Made by a program: the position numbers and the translations under genes
Source: an uncultured Acidobacteriota bacterium
GTDB lineage: Bacteria > Acidobacteriota > Terriglobia > Bryobacterales > Bryobacteraceae
DNA: 64,000 nt
Direction: 5' to 3'
Assembly: GCA_902826685.1 (NCBI GenBank)
Contig: CADEFT010000010.1
Span: 1-64,000, forward strand
Shown here: in pieces, positions 44,813-53,445 of the stretch
Layout: each line of letters opens with the position of its first letter
How positions within the stretch are numbered: position 1 is the stretch's first letter
Notes under the pieces: generated by a model
The model's database searches: none
Told to the model about the DNA's origin: nothing
Seen by the model: the letters and a program-made list of their open reading frames with translations, nothing else

Positions 44813-46841
44813 CGAAGGCTCCATTGCCGGCGATATCCCAGACGGCGAGGCGGGCCCATTTCCAATCCTTGGCGGGAACGGTCCATTCAAAGGCGGCTTC
44901 ACCGAAGGGACGCGTTTGATCGAGGGCGAAGGTTTGCGTGTGCGTCTGGCTGCCGTCGCCCCACACGATTTCGCCGAAGGCGAGCGGGAACGTCCACTGG
45001 GCCTTGACCTTCGCTTTCACCGTCGAGGCGTCCGCGGTTGAGAGGACCGCTTCGGGCAACAGGACTTCGCCGGTGGAAACGAAAAAGTCGCCGCGGCGTA
45101 CAGCGTCGAGCATCCGGCCGTAGTCGTCGAAGCCGGGCAGTTCGCCGATACGCACGTAGTTGGCGTTCATGTGTGCGTACAACTCGCTCGAGTGATCGAT
45201 GTAGAACATGTCGGTCTCGGCGAGAAGGCGCTTGGGGAGGCCCCAATTGTTCATATCGTCGAGCAGTTTGAAGGCGCGCGTCCCCTGGCGGGCGAGCGAC
45301 GGATCGATGGGCATGCCCTTCCAGCCGGCACCGAAGAAATGCGCGTCGAGAAAGAAATCCTCGTGGCGGACTTTGTCGGGATACTCGTAGGAACTCTTGG
45401 TGCGCGGGTGGGTCTGGTAGATCATGCCGTTTTCGCGGCGCGTCATTTCGATCACGTCGGCGGGCGAGCCGACGTGATAGACGCGGCCATACTTGGGATG
45501 CTGCTCCACCAGGGGACCGGCGCCGGTTTTGCCCATGTACCAGAGAACTTTCTTGGGAAAGAAGATCGACCAGTGGCCGCCAAGATGTACGTTGGCCTCC
45601 TCGGAAGGGATCAACAGGAAACGCGAATCCGACTGTTTGCGGCACATGCGGTAGTAGGCTTCGAGCTCATCCAGGCGAAGCGGGGTGGGATCCTGCGGGT
45701 GGCCGTCGCCGTGAAAATCGGCGGTGATGGCGGCATCGATGCCCATGTCGATGAGTACCTGGCGGAAAGGCGGTTCCCAGTCTTCACCGCGCTCCAGAGC
45801 CTGCACGGTGTAGCCCCAGTGCCAATGGGAAGTCAGCGTCTTGTAGCCGGCGAGGGGGCGGAAGCGATCGCGATTGGTGAAGCGCAGCGCGTTGTCCAGC
45901 GCGTCTTCGGGCGATTGGGCGGAGACCAGGAAGAACAAGCCCATGCGCTGCACACTGCCCGGCGGCGCGTTCAGCCACGGATAGTAAAGGCCCGCGCCCT
46001 CGTCATTGGGCTGGCGGACGCCGAGACCGAGTTCGCCCACGCCGCCCCGGCCGGACCATCCGTGAAACCAGACATAGCCGGCGTTGGAGGTGTAATCGCG
46101 GGGCGCGATGTAGGTATGCGGCGGCGGGAACACGGCGATACTGCCGTTATCCATGCGCGCCGAGATCGAGCGGTAACGCACGCGTTCGATGCGGCGGTCC
46201 GGGCCATCGGTCATCGCGACACGCGGCTTGCCATCGGTGTCGTAGTAATGGATGGGCGAAACCACTTCGCGCTTACCAGTGCGCACGTAGGCTCGCGGCG
46301 CCGACAGTTTGAGGCCCGCGTCGTAGAGATACGCGGTCATCGGCTCGGTGGTGGAAGCGACGGCATCCTGGCGGATGAGGCGGCTGCCGGGGTAGAAGGT
46401 ATACGCGATGCCTCCCTGAAAGAGGCCCATCTGGAAGCCTTCGAATTGGACTTCGACGCGGTCGCCGATGGTTCGTGCCTTGGCAGCCGTTGCCTTGAAA
46501 ACGCCCTCGAAGCGGCGTGTGCCGTTGGGGTCGGTATTGGGATTGTCGAAGAATTCGTCGAAGCCGGCGCGGCCGCGGCGTTTGCCGGTGCTGGCCCAAT
46601 ATTGCGGGCGCGCGTTCTGGATGACGGCCTTGCCCTCGAAGCCGATGGTGGTGATAAGAGGCTTGACGGGGTCGAGCGAAAACTCGGCGGTCCAGTTGCG
46701 GCCGGTCTCATCGGGCCAGCGGACGGTGAGCGCCTCGGCGGTGGCCGCAACGGCGATGGGGCCGTTGCGCACGGCGCTGATGTCGGAAGGGATGGCCGCG
46801 GCGCAGGCGGTCAATGGAATGAGCGCGGCAAGGAATCGCAT
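44793..46841 (-). CDS. Secreted protein with PHP/DUF3604-like histidine-rich region
   Basis: A 682-residue exported protein (signal MRFLAALIPLTACAAA). The first half appears to be a beta domain (AYTFYPGSRLIRQDAVASTT, YVWFHGWSGRGGVGELGLGV). The second half has many conserved-looking His and Asp residues spaced as in PHP-type metal hydrolases: TSHWHWGYT, ITADFHGDGHPQD, SEEANVHLGGHWSIFF, FYIDHSSELYAHMNANYVR and GDFFVSTGE. An exported phosphoesterase-like enzyme is therefore inferred but no family is certain. It lies six bases after the CoxG gene on the same strand and may be the last gene of that operon. Confidence 0.65.
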   Translation of the reverse strand: MRFLAALIPLTACAAAIPSDISAVRNGPIAVAATAEALTVRWPDETGRNWTAEFSLDPVKPLITTIGFEGKAVIQNARPQYWASTGKRRGRAGFDEFFDNPNTDPNGTRRFEGVFKATAAKARTIGDRVEVQFEGFQMGLFQGGIAYTFYPGSRLIRQDAVASTTEPMTAYLYDAGLKLSAPRAYVRTGKREVVSPIHYYDTDGKPRVAMTDGPDRRIERVRYRSISARMDNGSIAVFPPPHTYIAPRDYTSNAGYVWFHGWSGRGGVGELGLGVRQPNDEGAGLYYPWLNAPPGSVQRMGLFFLVSAQSPEDALDNALRFTNRDRFRPLAGYKTLTSHWHWGYTVQALERGEDWEPPFRQVLIDMGIDAAITADFHGDGHPQDPTPLRLDELEAYYRMCRKQSDSRFLLIPSEEANVHLGGHWSIFFPKKVLWYMGKTGAGPLVEQHPKYGRVYHVGSPADVIEMTRRENGMIYQTHPRTKSSYEYPDKVRHEDFFLDAHFFGAGWKGMPIDPSLARQGTRAFKLLDDMNNWGLPKRLLAETDMFYIDHSSELYAHMNANYVRIGELPGFDDYGRMLDAVRRGDFFVSTGEVLLPEAVLSTADASTVKAKVKAQWTFPLAFGEIVWGDGSQTHTQTFALDQTRPFGEAAFEWTVPAKDWKWARLAVWDIAGNGAFVNPVRR

Positions 46842-46847
46842 ACAGGA

Positions 46848-47285
46848 TCAGCCCTTGGCGATCTCGCAAAGCTTGTCGAAGAAGCGCTTGATCATCATCC
46901 TGGCGGTGGTGTCGATGAGGCGTTGGCCCACGGCGGCCATGGTTCCGCCCACCTGCACGTCGCCATCGTAGATTACGTCGGTGCCGTTGTCCCTGGGCGA
47001 CAGGTTGAGCAGGCCGTTGCCTTTCATGAAGCCGATCTTGCCCGTGCCTTCGACGATGAGGCGGAAGGAGGCGGGCGGGATGCGGTCGGCGATGGAAATC
47101 TTGCCGTCGAACTGGCCGGAGATCGCCGCCAGCGCCATTTTGAGTTTCATCTGATAGATGTCGTCGGCGATCTTGACCAGTTGTTCACAGCCGGGCATGC
47201 ATTGGGCAAGCATTTCCGGATCCTGCAGAAGGGAATAAGTCCGCTCCTGTGGAAACGGCATCAGGTAAGATCCGCTGATCTTCAT
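46848..47285 (-). CDS. coxG: CoxG-like SRPBCC protein
   Basis: A 145-residue START/SRPBCC-fold protein of the CO dehydrogenase subunit G family: MKISGSYLMPFPQERTYSLL, then DPEMLAQCMPGCEQLVKIAD, and a helical C-terminus (AAVGQRLIDTTARMMIKRFF). CoxG is not part of the catalytic trimer; in Oligotropha it anchors or helps assemble the enzyme at the membrane, and related proteins bind hydrophobic cofactors such as quinones. Its ATG at 47285 overlaps the FAD-subunit stop by four bases, placing it fourth in the coxS-coxL-coxM-coxG order. Confidence 0.88.
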   Translation of the reverse strand: MKISGSYLMPFPQERTYSLLQDPEMLAQCMPGCEQLVKIADDIYQMKLKMALAAISGQFDGKISIADRIPPASFRLIVEGTGKIGFMKGNGLLNLSPRDNGTDVIYDGDVQVGGTMAAVGQRLIDTTARMMIKRFFDKLCEIAKG

Positions 47286-48133
47286 TGCGCACGTGCCAAC
47301 GCTTCGGTGATCGCGCGGGAGGCGTAGACGCGCGCCAGGTGGCGGCGGTAATCGGCCGAGGCGTGGATGTCGCTATTGGCGTCGATGCCATCGGCGATGC
47401 CGCCGGCGGCGCTGGCGATATCGGCGCCGGTGGTGCCTTCCAGTTTCCGTTCGACTCCGGTGGCGCGGTAGGAATTGCCGCTAAGTCCGGTGACACCGAT
47501 GCGAGCCAGTGTGATTTTGCCCGCCGTTTTGGCGATGCGCGCGGCGACGCCTACCAGAGCGAAGCCGGAAGCCGGCTGCAAACATTTCTTGTAGCTGACG
47601 CCAGTGCCGGAGGCTTCGATAGGCACGCCGATCTCGACCACGAGTTCGCCGGGTTCGAGCGCGGTGGTGAAAGTGTCGATGAGGAAATCGGCGATCGCGA
47701 CCGTACGTTCTCCACTTGCCGACGCGAGGGTCACCGTGGCTTCCAGCGCCCGCAGCGAAGCGGGGTAGTCGGCCGCCGGGTCGGCGTGCGCCACCGATCC
47801 GCCAAGGGTTCCCATGTTGCGGACCTGCACGTCGCCGATGTTCGCCGCCGCTTCGGCCAGCAGCGGACATTTGGCGCGGACCAGAGGCGTCGATTCCAGT
47901 TCGTAGTGCGTGACCATCGCGCCGATGCGCAGCCGGCCGCCCTCTTCGCGGATGGAATTGAGACCGGGCACGCGGCGCAGATCCACCAGCGTTTCGGGCG
48001 CGGCGAGACGGAGCTTCATCATGGGGATGAGGCTCATGCCGCCGGCGAGAACTTTGGCTCCGGGATCGGCCAAAAGCTTCAGCGCTTCGGCCAGGTTGGA
48101 CGGCGCGGCGTAGGCGAAATTCTGCGCGATCAT
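47282..48133 (-). CDS. CoxM-like FAD-binding subunit of a molybdenum hydroxylase
   Basis: A 283-residue subunit starting at ATG 48133 (MIAQNFAYAAPSNLAEALKL). It has the FAD-pyrophosphate motif AGGMSLIPMMKLRLA, the second FAD motif GDVQVRNMGTLGGSVAHADP, and a C-terminal CO_deh_flav_C domain (VSYKKCLQPASGFALVGVAA). It shuttles electrons from the iron-sulfur subunit to a quinone or other acceptor. The start overlaps the large-subunit stop, and the open reading frame upstream of 48133 is a shadow. Confidence 0.93.
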   Translation of the reverse strand: MIAQNFAYAAPSNLAEALKLLADPGAKVLAGGMSLIPMMKLRLAAPETLVDLRRVPGLNSIREEGGRLRIGAMVTHYELESTPLVRAKCPLLAEAAANIGDVQVRNMGTLGGSVAHADPAADYPASLRALEATVTLASASGERTVAIADFLIDTFTTALEPGELVVEIGVPIEASGTGVSYKKCLQPASGFALVGVAARIAKTAGKITLARIGVTGLSGNSYRATGVERKLEGTTGADIASAAGGIADGIDANSDIHASADYRRHLARVYASRAITEALARAQ

Positions 48134-50460
48134 GCGCGGCCTCCTTGCAGCACTTTCCAGATGCTTTCGGGCGAGAGCGGCATATCGAGATGTTTGACGC
48201 CGAGCGGCGATAACGCATCGACGACGGAATTGACGATGGCCGGCGACGCGCCGATGGTGCCCGCTTCGCCGACGCCTTTGACACCGAGCGGATTGACCGG
48301 CGACGGCGTTACCGTGTGGTCGGTTTCGATCCACGGCACCATGGTGGCTTTGGGAATGGTGTAGTCCATGAACTCACCGCTGATCAACTGCGCGTTCTCG
48401 TCGTAGATGCCGTGTTCAAACAGCGCCTGTCCCATGCCTTGCACGACGCCGCCGTGTACCTGGCCGGTGACGATCATGGGGTTGATGATCTTGCCGCAAT
48501 CGTCGACGGCGACGTAGCGGGTGATCTGGACGGCTCCGGTATCGCGATCCACTTCGGTCACGGCGATGTGCGCGCCGAAGGGAAAGGTGAAATTGGGCGG
48601 CTCCCAGAAATTGGTGGCCACCAGGCCGGGGTCGGTGTTGGGAGGCAGCTTCATGGCGCGATAAGAAGCGCCGGCGATCTGGCTAAGGGCGACGGTCTTG
48701 CCGCTTTTGTTGCAGACGCACTCGCCGCCGCCGAAGGAGACGTCTTCGGAATTGAGCAGCATGCCGCCGAACTTCTTGATCTTGGCTTTGAGGTCCTGCA
48801 GGGCGAGGTAGAGGGCGGTGCCGCCGATGGCGGTGGCGCGCGATCCGAAGGTGCCGATGCCGTATTGCACCACCATCGTGTCGCCGTGCAGCACGGTGAT
48901 GTCGTCGATAGAGAGGCCAAGTTCATCGGCCGCGATTTGCGCGAAAGTAGTCTCCTCGCCTTGACCTTGCGGCTTGATGCCGGTCATGACGGTGACTTTG
49001 CCCGAAGGTTCGATGCGCACCGAGGCGCTTTCCCAACCGCCTGCCGGCGTGGCGGGCGAGGGTCCCATGGCGCAGATCTCGCCGTAAGTGGAGATGCCGA
49101 TGCCCATCAGGCGGCCTTCGGCCCGCGCCTTGGCCTGATCGGCGCGTAGCTTCCGATAGTCCACGATGCCTAAAGCTTTTTTCAGGGGCTCGGCGTAGTT
49201 CCCGCTGTCGTAGGTGAGGCCGGTGGCGGTGGCGTAGGGGAACGCTTCGTTAGGCACGAAATTCTTGAGGCGAATTTCGGCCGGGTCCATTTTAAGTTCG
49301 GCGGCGAGCATATCCACCATACGTTCGATGCCGTGAGTGGCTTCGGGCCTGCCGGCGCCGCGGTAAGCGTCGGTCGGAACGCAATTGGTGAACGCTCCGA
49401 CGATATCGGCGCGGATGTTCTTGAAGTCGTAGATGCCGGGCATCATCAGCACGCTGAGGGTGGGAATGGCGGGCGTGAGCAACTGGTGATAGGCGCCGAG
49501 ATCCTGGATGAGCTTCAGCTTCATGCCGAGGATGGTGCCGTCCTTGCGGGCGGCGATTTCGAAGTAATCGACGTGGCCGCGGCCGTGGATGGTGGTGAGG
49601 AAGTTTTCGCGCCGCGACTCGATCCACTTGACGGGCTTGCCGGTGCGCATGGAGATGAAGCCCATCAGCGCCTCTTCGGCGTAGACGTTCAGTTTGCAGC
49701 CGAAACCGCCGCCTACTTCCGGCGCGACCACGCGGAGCCGGTTATCGGCGATGCCCAGCATCTGCGCCACCAGATTGCGCATCAGGTGTGGAATCTGGGA
49801 ACTGGAATAGATGGTCATCGTCTTGTCGCCGCTTTTGTAGTCGGCGACGACGCCGCGCGGTTCCATGGGAGAGGGAATCAGGCGCTGGCTGGTGATGCGC
49901 TGTTTGACGACGACTTCGGCCTCGGCGAAGACTTTGTCCACCTCGCCGTTTTCCTGATGAAAGGTGAAGGCGGTATTGTCCGGCCATTCCGGATGCACGG
50001 CGGGGGCGCCCGGCGCGATGGCTTTTTCGGGGTCGGCGACGGCGGCGAGCGGCTCCCAGTCGACTTCAATGAGATCGACGGCGTCGCGCGCGACGTAGCG
50101 ATCGGTGGCGACGACGACGGCTACGGGATGTCCGGCGAAGTAGGTGCGGTCGATGGCGAGGATGTAGTGATGAGGCACGCGCAGGCCGGGCAGGGAAGCG
50201 CCGCACGGAACGGGGCCGACGTCTTTCGTATCGGCGCCGGTGAACACGGCGACGACGCCCGGATGTTGCACAGCTTTCGAGATGTCGATGCCGCGAATGC
50301 GCGCCGCTCCGTAGGGGCTGCGCAGGATGGAGGCATGGTGCATGCCTGGCAACTGAATATCGTCTGTGTAAGTGGCCGTGCCGGTTATGAGGCGCGGGTC
50401 TTCCTTGCGCTTGATTCGCTTTCCAATCAGGGATTCGGGTTTGGCGATCGTAGTGGCCAT
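48130..50460 (-). CDS. CoxL-like molybdopterin subunit, form II (AYRGAGR)
   Basis: A 776-residue catalytic subunit of the xanthine dehydrogenase/CO dehydrogenase family. Mo-cofactor stretches include GKRIKRKEDPRLITGTATYT, PSPMEPRGVVADY, VAPEVGGGFGCKLNVYAEE and KPQGQGEETTFAQIAADELG, with GVGEAGTIGASPAIVN carrying the catalytic Glu near the end. The active-site loop is AYRGAGR at residues 365-371. Genuine CO dehydrogenases (form I) have AYxCSFR there, so this is form II, whose substrate is not settled and is probably an aldehyde, purine or aromatic compound. It lies between the [2Fe-2S] and FAD subunit genes. Confidence 0.94.
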   Translation of the reverse strand: MATTIAKPESLIGKRIKRKEDPRLITGTATYTDDIQLPGMHHASILRSPYGAARIRGIDISKAVQHPGVVAVFTGADTKDVGPVPCGASLPGLRVPHHYILAIDRTYFAGHPVAVVVATDRYVARDAVDLIEVDWEPLAAVADPEKAIAPGAPAVHPEWPDNTAFTFHQENGEVDKVFAEAEVVVKQRITSQRLIPSPMEPRGVVADYKSGDKTMTIYSSSQIPHLMRNLVAQMLGIADNRLRVVAPEVGGGFGCKLNVYAEEALMGFISMRTGKPVKWIESRRENFLTTIHGRGHVDYFEIAARKDGTILGMKLKLIQDLGAYHQLLTPAIPTLSVLMMPGIYDFKNIRADIVGAFTNCVPTDAYRGAGRPEATHGIERMVDMLAAELKMDPAEIRLKNFVPNEAFPYATATGLTYDSGNYAEPLKKALGIVDYRKLRADQAKARAEGRLMGIGISTYGEICAMGPSPATPAGGWESASVRIEPSGKVTVMTGIKPQGQGEETTFAQIAADELGLSIDDITVLHGDTMVVQYGIGTFGSRATAIGGTALYLALQDLKAKIKKFGGMLLNSEDVSFGGGECVCNKSGKTVALSQIAGASYRAMKLPPNTDPGLVATNFWEPPNFTFPFGAHIAVTEVDRDTGAVQITRYVAVDDCGKIINPMIVTGQVHGGVVQGMGQALFEHGIYDENAQLISGEFMDYTIPKATMVPWIETDHTVTPSPVNPLGVKGVGEAGTIGASPAIVNSVVDALSPLGVKHLDMPLSPESIWKVLQGGRA

Positions 50461-50464
50461 GGCT

Positions 50465-50935
50465 TTACACCCCCATCTTCTGGGCCGCGGACTTCACGGC
50501 GTTGACGATGTTCTGATAGCCGGTGCAGCGGCAGAGATTGCCTTCGATGCCGTGGCGGATCTCGGTCTCGCTCGGCTTCGGATTCCGTTCGAGAAGCTGC
50601 CGCGAGGTCATGATCATGCCGGGTGTGCAATAGCCGCACTGCAGTCCGTGCTCTTCCCAGAAGGCGTCCTGGATGGGATGGAGTTTGCCATTAGAGGCCA
50701 GGCCTTCGATGGTAACGACGTCGCGTCCATCGGCCTGAATGGCGAACATCGCGCACGATTTGACCGCTTTCCCATCCACGGCGACGGTGCAGGCGCCGCA
50801 AATGGAAGTTTCGCAGCCGATGTGCGGTCCGGTGAGCCCCATGCTGTCGCGCAGGAAGTGAATGAGGAGCAGGCGGGGCTCGACTTCATGCGTGGATTTG
50901 GTTCCGTTGATGGTGAGTGTGATGGATTGCTTCAT
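50465..50935 (-). CDS. CoxS-like [2Fe-2S] subunit of a molybdenum hydroxylase
   Basis: A 156-residue iron-sulfur subunit. The plant-type [2Fe-2S] site is [20 protein letters not shown] with the final Cys in SCAMF, and the second cluster uses [10 protein letters not shown] and CRCTGY. It passes electrons from the molybdenum site of the large subunit to FAD. It is the first gene of the operon, followed four bases later by the large subunit. Its leader contains a perfect palindrome (50944-50959), and the promoter is divergent from the PQQ dehydrogenase at 51000. Confidence 0.95.
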   Translation of the reverse strand: MKQSITLTINGTKSTHEVEPRLLLIHFLRDSMGLTGPHIGCETSICGACTVAVDGKAVKSCAMFAIQADGRDVVTIEGLASNGKLHPIQDAFWEEHGLQCGYCTPGMIMTSRQLLERNPKPSETEIRHGIEGNLCRCTGYQNIVNAVKSAAQKMGV

Positions 50936-50943
50936 CTGAACGT

Positions 50944-50991
50944 CCTGCCAAACGGCAGGGTCTAGTGTACATCATCGGTGGGGCATACAAT
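50944..50991. promoter_or_regulatory. Divergent promoter region with palindrome (coxS / PQQ dehydrogenase)
   Basis: The 64-base gap holds a perfect inverted repeat CCTGCC-AAAC-GGCAGG (50944-50959), a minus-strand -10-like TACACT (50964-50969) for coxS and a plus-strand TACAAT (50986-50991) for the dehydrogenase. The palindrome sits in the coxS leader and could be an operator or an RNA hairpin. The plus-strand box ends eight bases before the ATG at 51000. Confidence 0.5.
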
Positions 50992-50999
50992 GATCGGTT

Positions 51000-52643
51000 A
51001 TGCGATTGGCGATAGGAGTGGTGACTGCCATGTGCGCGGCCCTGGCGCAGGATGGCGGCACGAGAGAAAACTGGCCCCATTACGGAGGCCGCGAGAGTGC
51101 GTGGCGGTACAGCGAGTTGAGCCAGATCAACGCCACCAACATCAAGCGTCTGGTACCGGTGTGGACGTTTCAAACCGGCGACTACATGGGTGGATTGCAA
51201 TCGACTCCGCTGGTGATCGATGGCGTCATGTATGTTTCCACGTCGCGCAACCGGGTGTTCGCGCTCGACGCGGCCAGCGGCAAGGAGCAGTGGCAATACG
51301 TTTATACGCCGCAGGATTCGGCCGGACTGATTTACGGGCCGTGGAACCGCGGCGTGGCGGTGGCGGGCGGCCTGGTGTATATGGGCACGATCGACAATCA
51401 CGTGGTGGCGCTCGACCAGAAGACGGGACGGGAGACCTGGAAGGTGAATGTCGAGGATATGAAGCAGTGCGGTTGTAACATCACCGCGGCGCCATTAGTG
51501 GTCAAGGACAAAGTGATCGTCGGAGTTACCGGCGGCGATTCGGCGCACCGGGGGTATGTCACCGCCTATCATGCCGCGACCGGCCGGCTGGCGTGGCGGT
51601 TTTGGACGATCCCCGGCCCTGGCGAGCCGGGCCATGAAACCTGGGAAGGCGATAGCTGGAAACATGGCGGCGGCTCGTCGTGGATGACCGGGTCCTATGA
51701 CGCGGCTCTGAATCTGGTGTATTGGAGCATCGGCAATCCGGCCGCCGATTTCTGGGGCGGCAATCGCAAGGGCCGCAATCTTTATACGGATTCGGTGGTG
51801 GCGCTCGATGCCGACACCGGCAAGCTCAAGTGGTATCACCAGCAGATTCCGCACGACGTTTGGGACTTCGATACCGCCTATGAGAACGTGCTGGTGGATC
51901 TGCCGGTGAAGGGAGCGATGCGCAAGCTGCTGATCAATGTGAACAAGAGCGGCGTCACCTTCGTGGTGGATCGCACCAATGGGCAGGTGGTCAACGCGTT
52001 CAACCTGGTGAAGCATTTCAACTGGATCAAGGGTGTCACCGAGACGGGGGAACTGGTGGGGCGGAACGAACCCATCGTGGGTCAAACGATGCTGATCTGC
52101 CCCGCCATCGGAGGCGGGCGCAGTTGGAATCACGCGGCGTTTTCGCCGAAGTCGAAGCTGTTCTACACCACGGCGCTCGAATGGTGCCAGAACGTGACGG
52201 CACAGACCGAACAGGCCAGGGAAGGCGAGACGTATTTCGGCGGCGCCTTCGTGATGAAGGATCCGCCGGGCGAGAAATCGTATAGCCACCTGGATGCCAT
52301 CGACCCGGTGACGGGCAAGGCGGCGTGGACGTACCGGTCGAAATATCCGCTGCTCGCTTCGGTGCTGGCGACGGCGGGGGACCTGGTTTTCACGGGCGAT
52401 CCGGAAGGCTATTTCTTTGCGCTCGATGCGCGCACGGGGCGGAAGCTGTGGAGCCATCAGACCGGCAGCGGCAATCGCGGCTCGTCGATCAGCTATGCGG
52501 TCAACGGGCGGCAATTCATCGCGACGCCGAGCGGTTGGGGATCGGCGGTGGCCGGCTTGATGGCGCAATTGTGGCCGGAGGCGGAGCACTTCCGCACCGG
52601 TTCGAGCGTGGTGGCCTACGCACTGGCGGAGGAATCGCGATGA
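51000..52643 (+). CDS. PQQ-dependent dehydrogenase (quinoprotein, type I-like)
   Basis: A 547-residue periplasmic quinoprotein with signal peptide (MRLAIGVVTAMCAALAQ). Eight-bladed propeller motifs repeat as AxDAxTGKxxW variants: FALDAASGKEQWQYV, VALDQKTGRETWKV, VALDADTGKLKWYHQ, AIDPVTGKAAWTY, FALDARTGRKLWSH. HHDVWDFD-type sequence (QQIPHDVWDFDTAYENVLVD) and the acidic metal region are typical of alcohol dehydrogenases. Adjacent Cys as in methanol dehydrogenase are not seen; the closest pair is CGC. It is probably paired with the cytochrome gene that overlaps its end. The substrate is unknown. Confidence 0.93.
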   Translation: MRLAIGVVTAMCAALAQDGGTRENWPHYGGRESAWRYSELSQINATNIKRLVPVWTFQTGDYMGGLQSTPLVIDGVMYVSTSRNRVFALDAASGKEQWQYVYTPQDSAGLIYGPWNRGVAVAGGLVYMGTIDNHVVALDQKTGRETWKVNVEDMKQCGCNITAAPLVVKDKVIVGVTGGDSAHRGYVTAYHAATGRLAWRFWTIPGPGEPGHETWEGDSWKHGGGSSWMTGSYDAALNLVYWSIGNPAADFWGGNRKGRNLYTDSVVALDADTGKLKWYHQQIPHDVWDFDTAYENVLVDLPVKGAMRKLLINVNKSGVTFVVDRTNGQVVNAFNLVKHFNWIKGVTETGELVGRNEPIVGQTMLICPAIGGGRSWNHAAFSPKSKLFYTTALEWCQNVTAQTEQAREGETYFGGAFVMKDPPGEKSYSHLDAIDPVTGKAAWTYRSKYPLLASVLATAGDLVFTGDPEGYFFALDARTGRKLWSHQTGSGNRGSSISYAVNGRQFIATPSGWGSAVAGLMAQLWPEAEHFRTGSSVVAYALAEESR

Positions 52644-53353
52644 CGGCGCTGCTGCTGATCGTTTCCGCCGCGTGGGCGCAGGACGGCGCGAAGGTGTTTC
52701 AACAAAGCTGCGCGGTGGGATATTGCCATGGAACGGCTGGTTCGGCTAATCGCGCGCCGCGGCTGGCGGGCCGCGATTTCGATCGCACGTACTTGTTGCG
52801 GGTGGTGGAGAAGGGCGTGCCGAACACCGCCATGCCGGGCTTTCAGGGCAAGGTGAAAGATGAGGATCTTCGGGCCGTGGTGGAGTATGTTCTCACGCTT
52901 GGTGGCGGGGCCCGGCCGGTTGCGGCCGCCCCTGTGGCCGCGGCAGGGCAGGCGGCGCCGAAGAATCTTCCAGGTAAGGAGCTGTTCTTCGATCCCGTGC
53001 GCGGGACGCGTTGCGGAACCTGCCACCTGGTGGAGGGGATGGGAACCGCCGCTGGTCCCAACCTGGCGGCGAAGCCCGACATCACGGCGGGCGATATCGA
53101 GCGGGCTCGCTCGCCTCACGTGGAAACGGCGACGTTCGCGGGCGACCGGTTTCCCGCGCTGGTGGTGAGCCGCAAGGACGGATGGGTCAAGCTTTACGAT
53201 CTGACCGTGGCGCCGCCGGTATTACGCACGCTGCCCGAGGGGAGCGTGACCTTCGGGCCGGGCACGTGGGCGCATGGCCAGGCGGCCGGGTCTTACCGGT
53301 CCGGGGAACTGGAGAAGATCGCCGAGTACCTGCGATCGCTGGCGAAGCAATGA
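52640..53353 (+). CDS. Diheme cytochrome c with a CX4CH site
   Basis: A 237-residue exported cytochrome. The ATG at 52640 overlaps the dehydrogenase stop and gives a short signal peptide (MTALLLIVSAAWA). The first heme site is CAVGYCH, four residues between the cysteines instead of two, followed by NTAMPGF with the likely Met ligand. The second site is a standard CGTCH. An Ala/Pro linker separates the two domains. A CX4CH heme site is known in some cytochromes c3 but is unusual here. It is the natural electron acceptor for the upstream quinoprotein. The 92 bases after it hold nothing recognised. Confidence 0.88.
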   Translation: MTALLLIVSAAWAQDGAKVFQQSCAVGYCHGTAGSANRAPRLAGRDFDRTYLLRVVEKGVPNTAMPGFQGKVKDEDLRAVVEYVLTLGGGARPVAAAPVAAAGQAAPKNLPGKELFFDPVRGTRCGTCHLVEGMGTAAGPNLAAKPDITAGDIERARSPHVETATFAGDRFPALVVSRKDGWVKLYDLTVAPPVLRTLPEGSVTFGPGTWAHGQAAGSYRSGELEKIAEYLRSLAKQ

Positions 53354-53445
53354 AACTTCCTGGCGACGGGCGGCGGTGGTTCGGTACGGGCTTCCATCTC
53401 CAGGTCTAAGCCCAGCGACTTGCGCTACGAAAATGGAGGATTGAG

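Noticed and set aside
45171..47327. Plus-strand 718-residue open frame
   Set aside because: Antisense to the secreted His-rich gene and coxG; no signal, motif or ribosome site.
48130..50460. Calling the molybdenum hydroxylase a CO dehydrogenase
   Set aside because: The active-site loop is AYRGAGR (form II), not AYxCSFR; CO oxidation is not supported.
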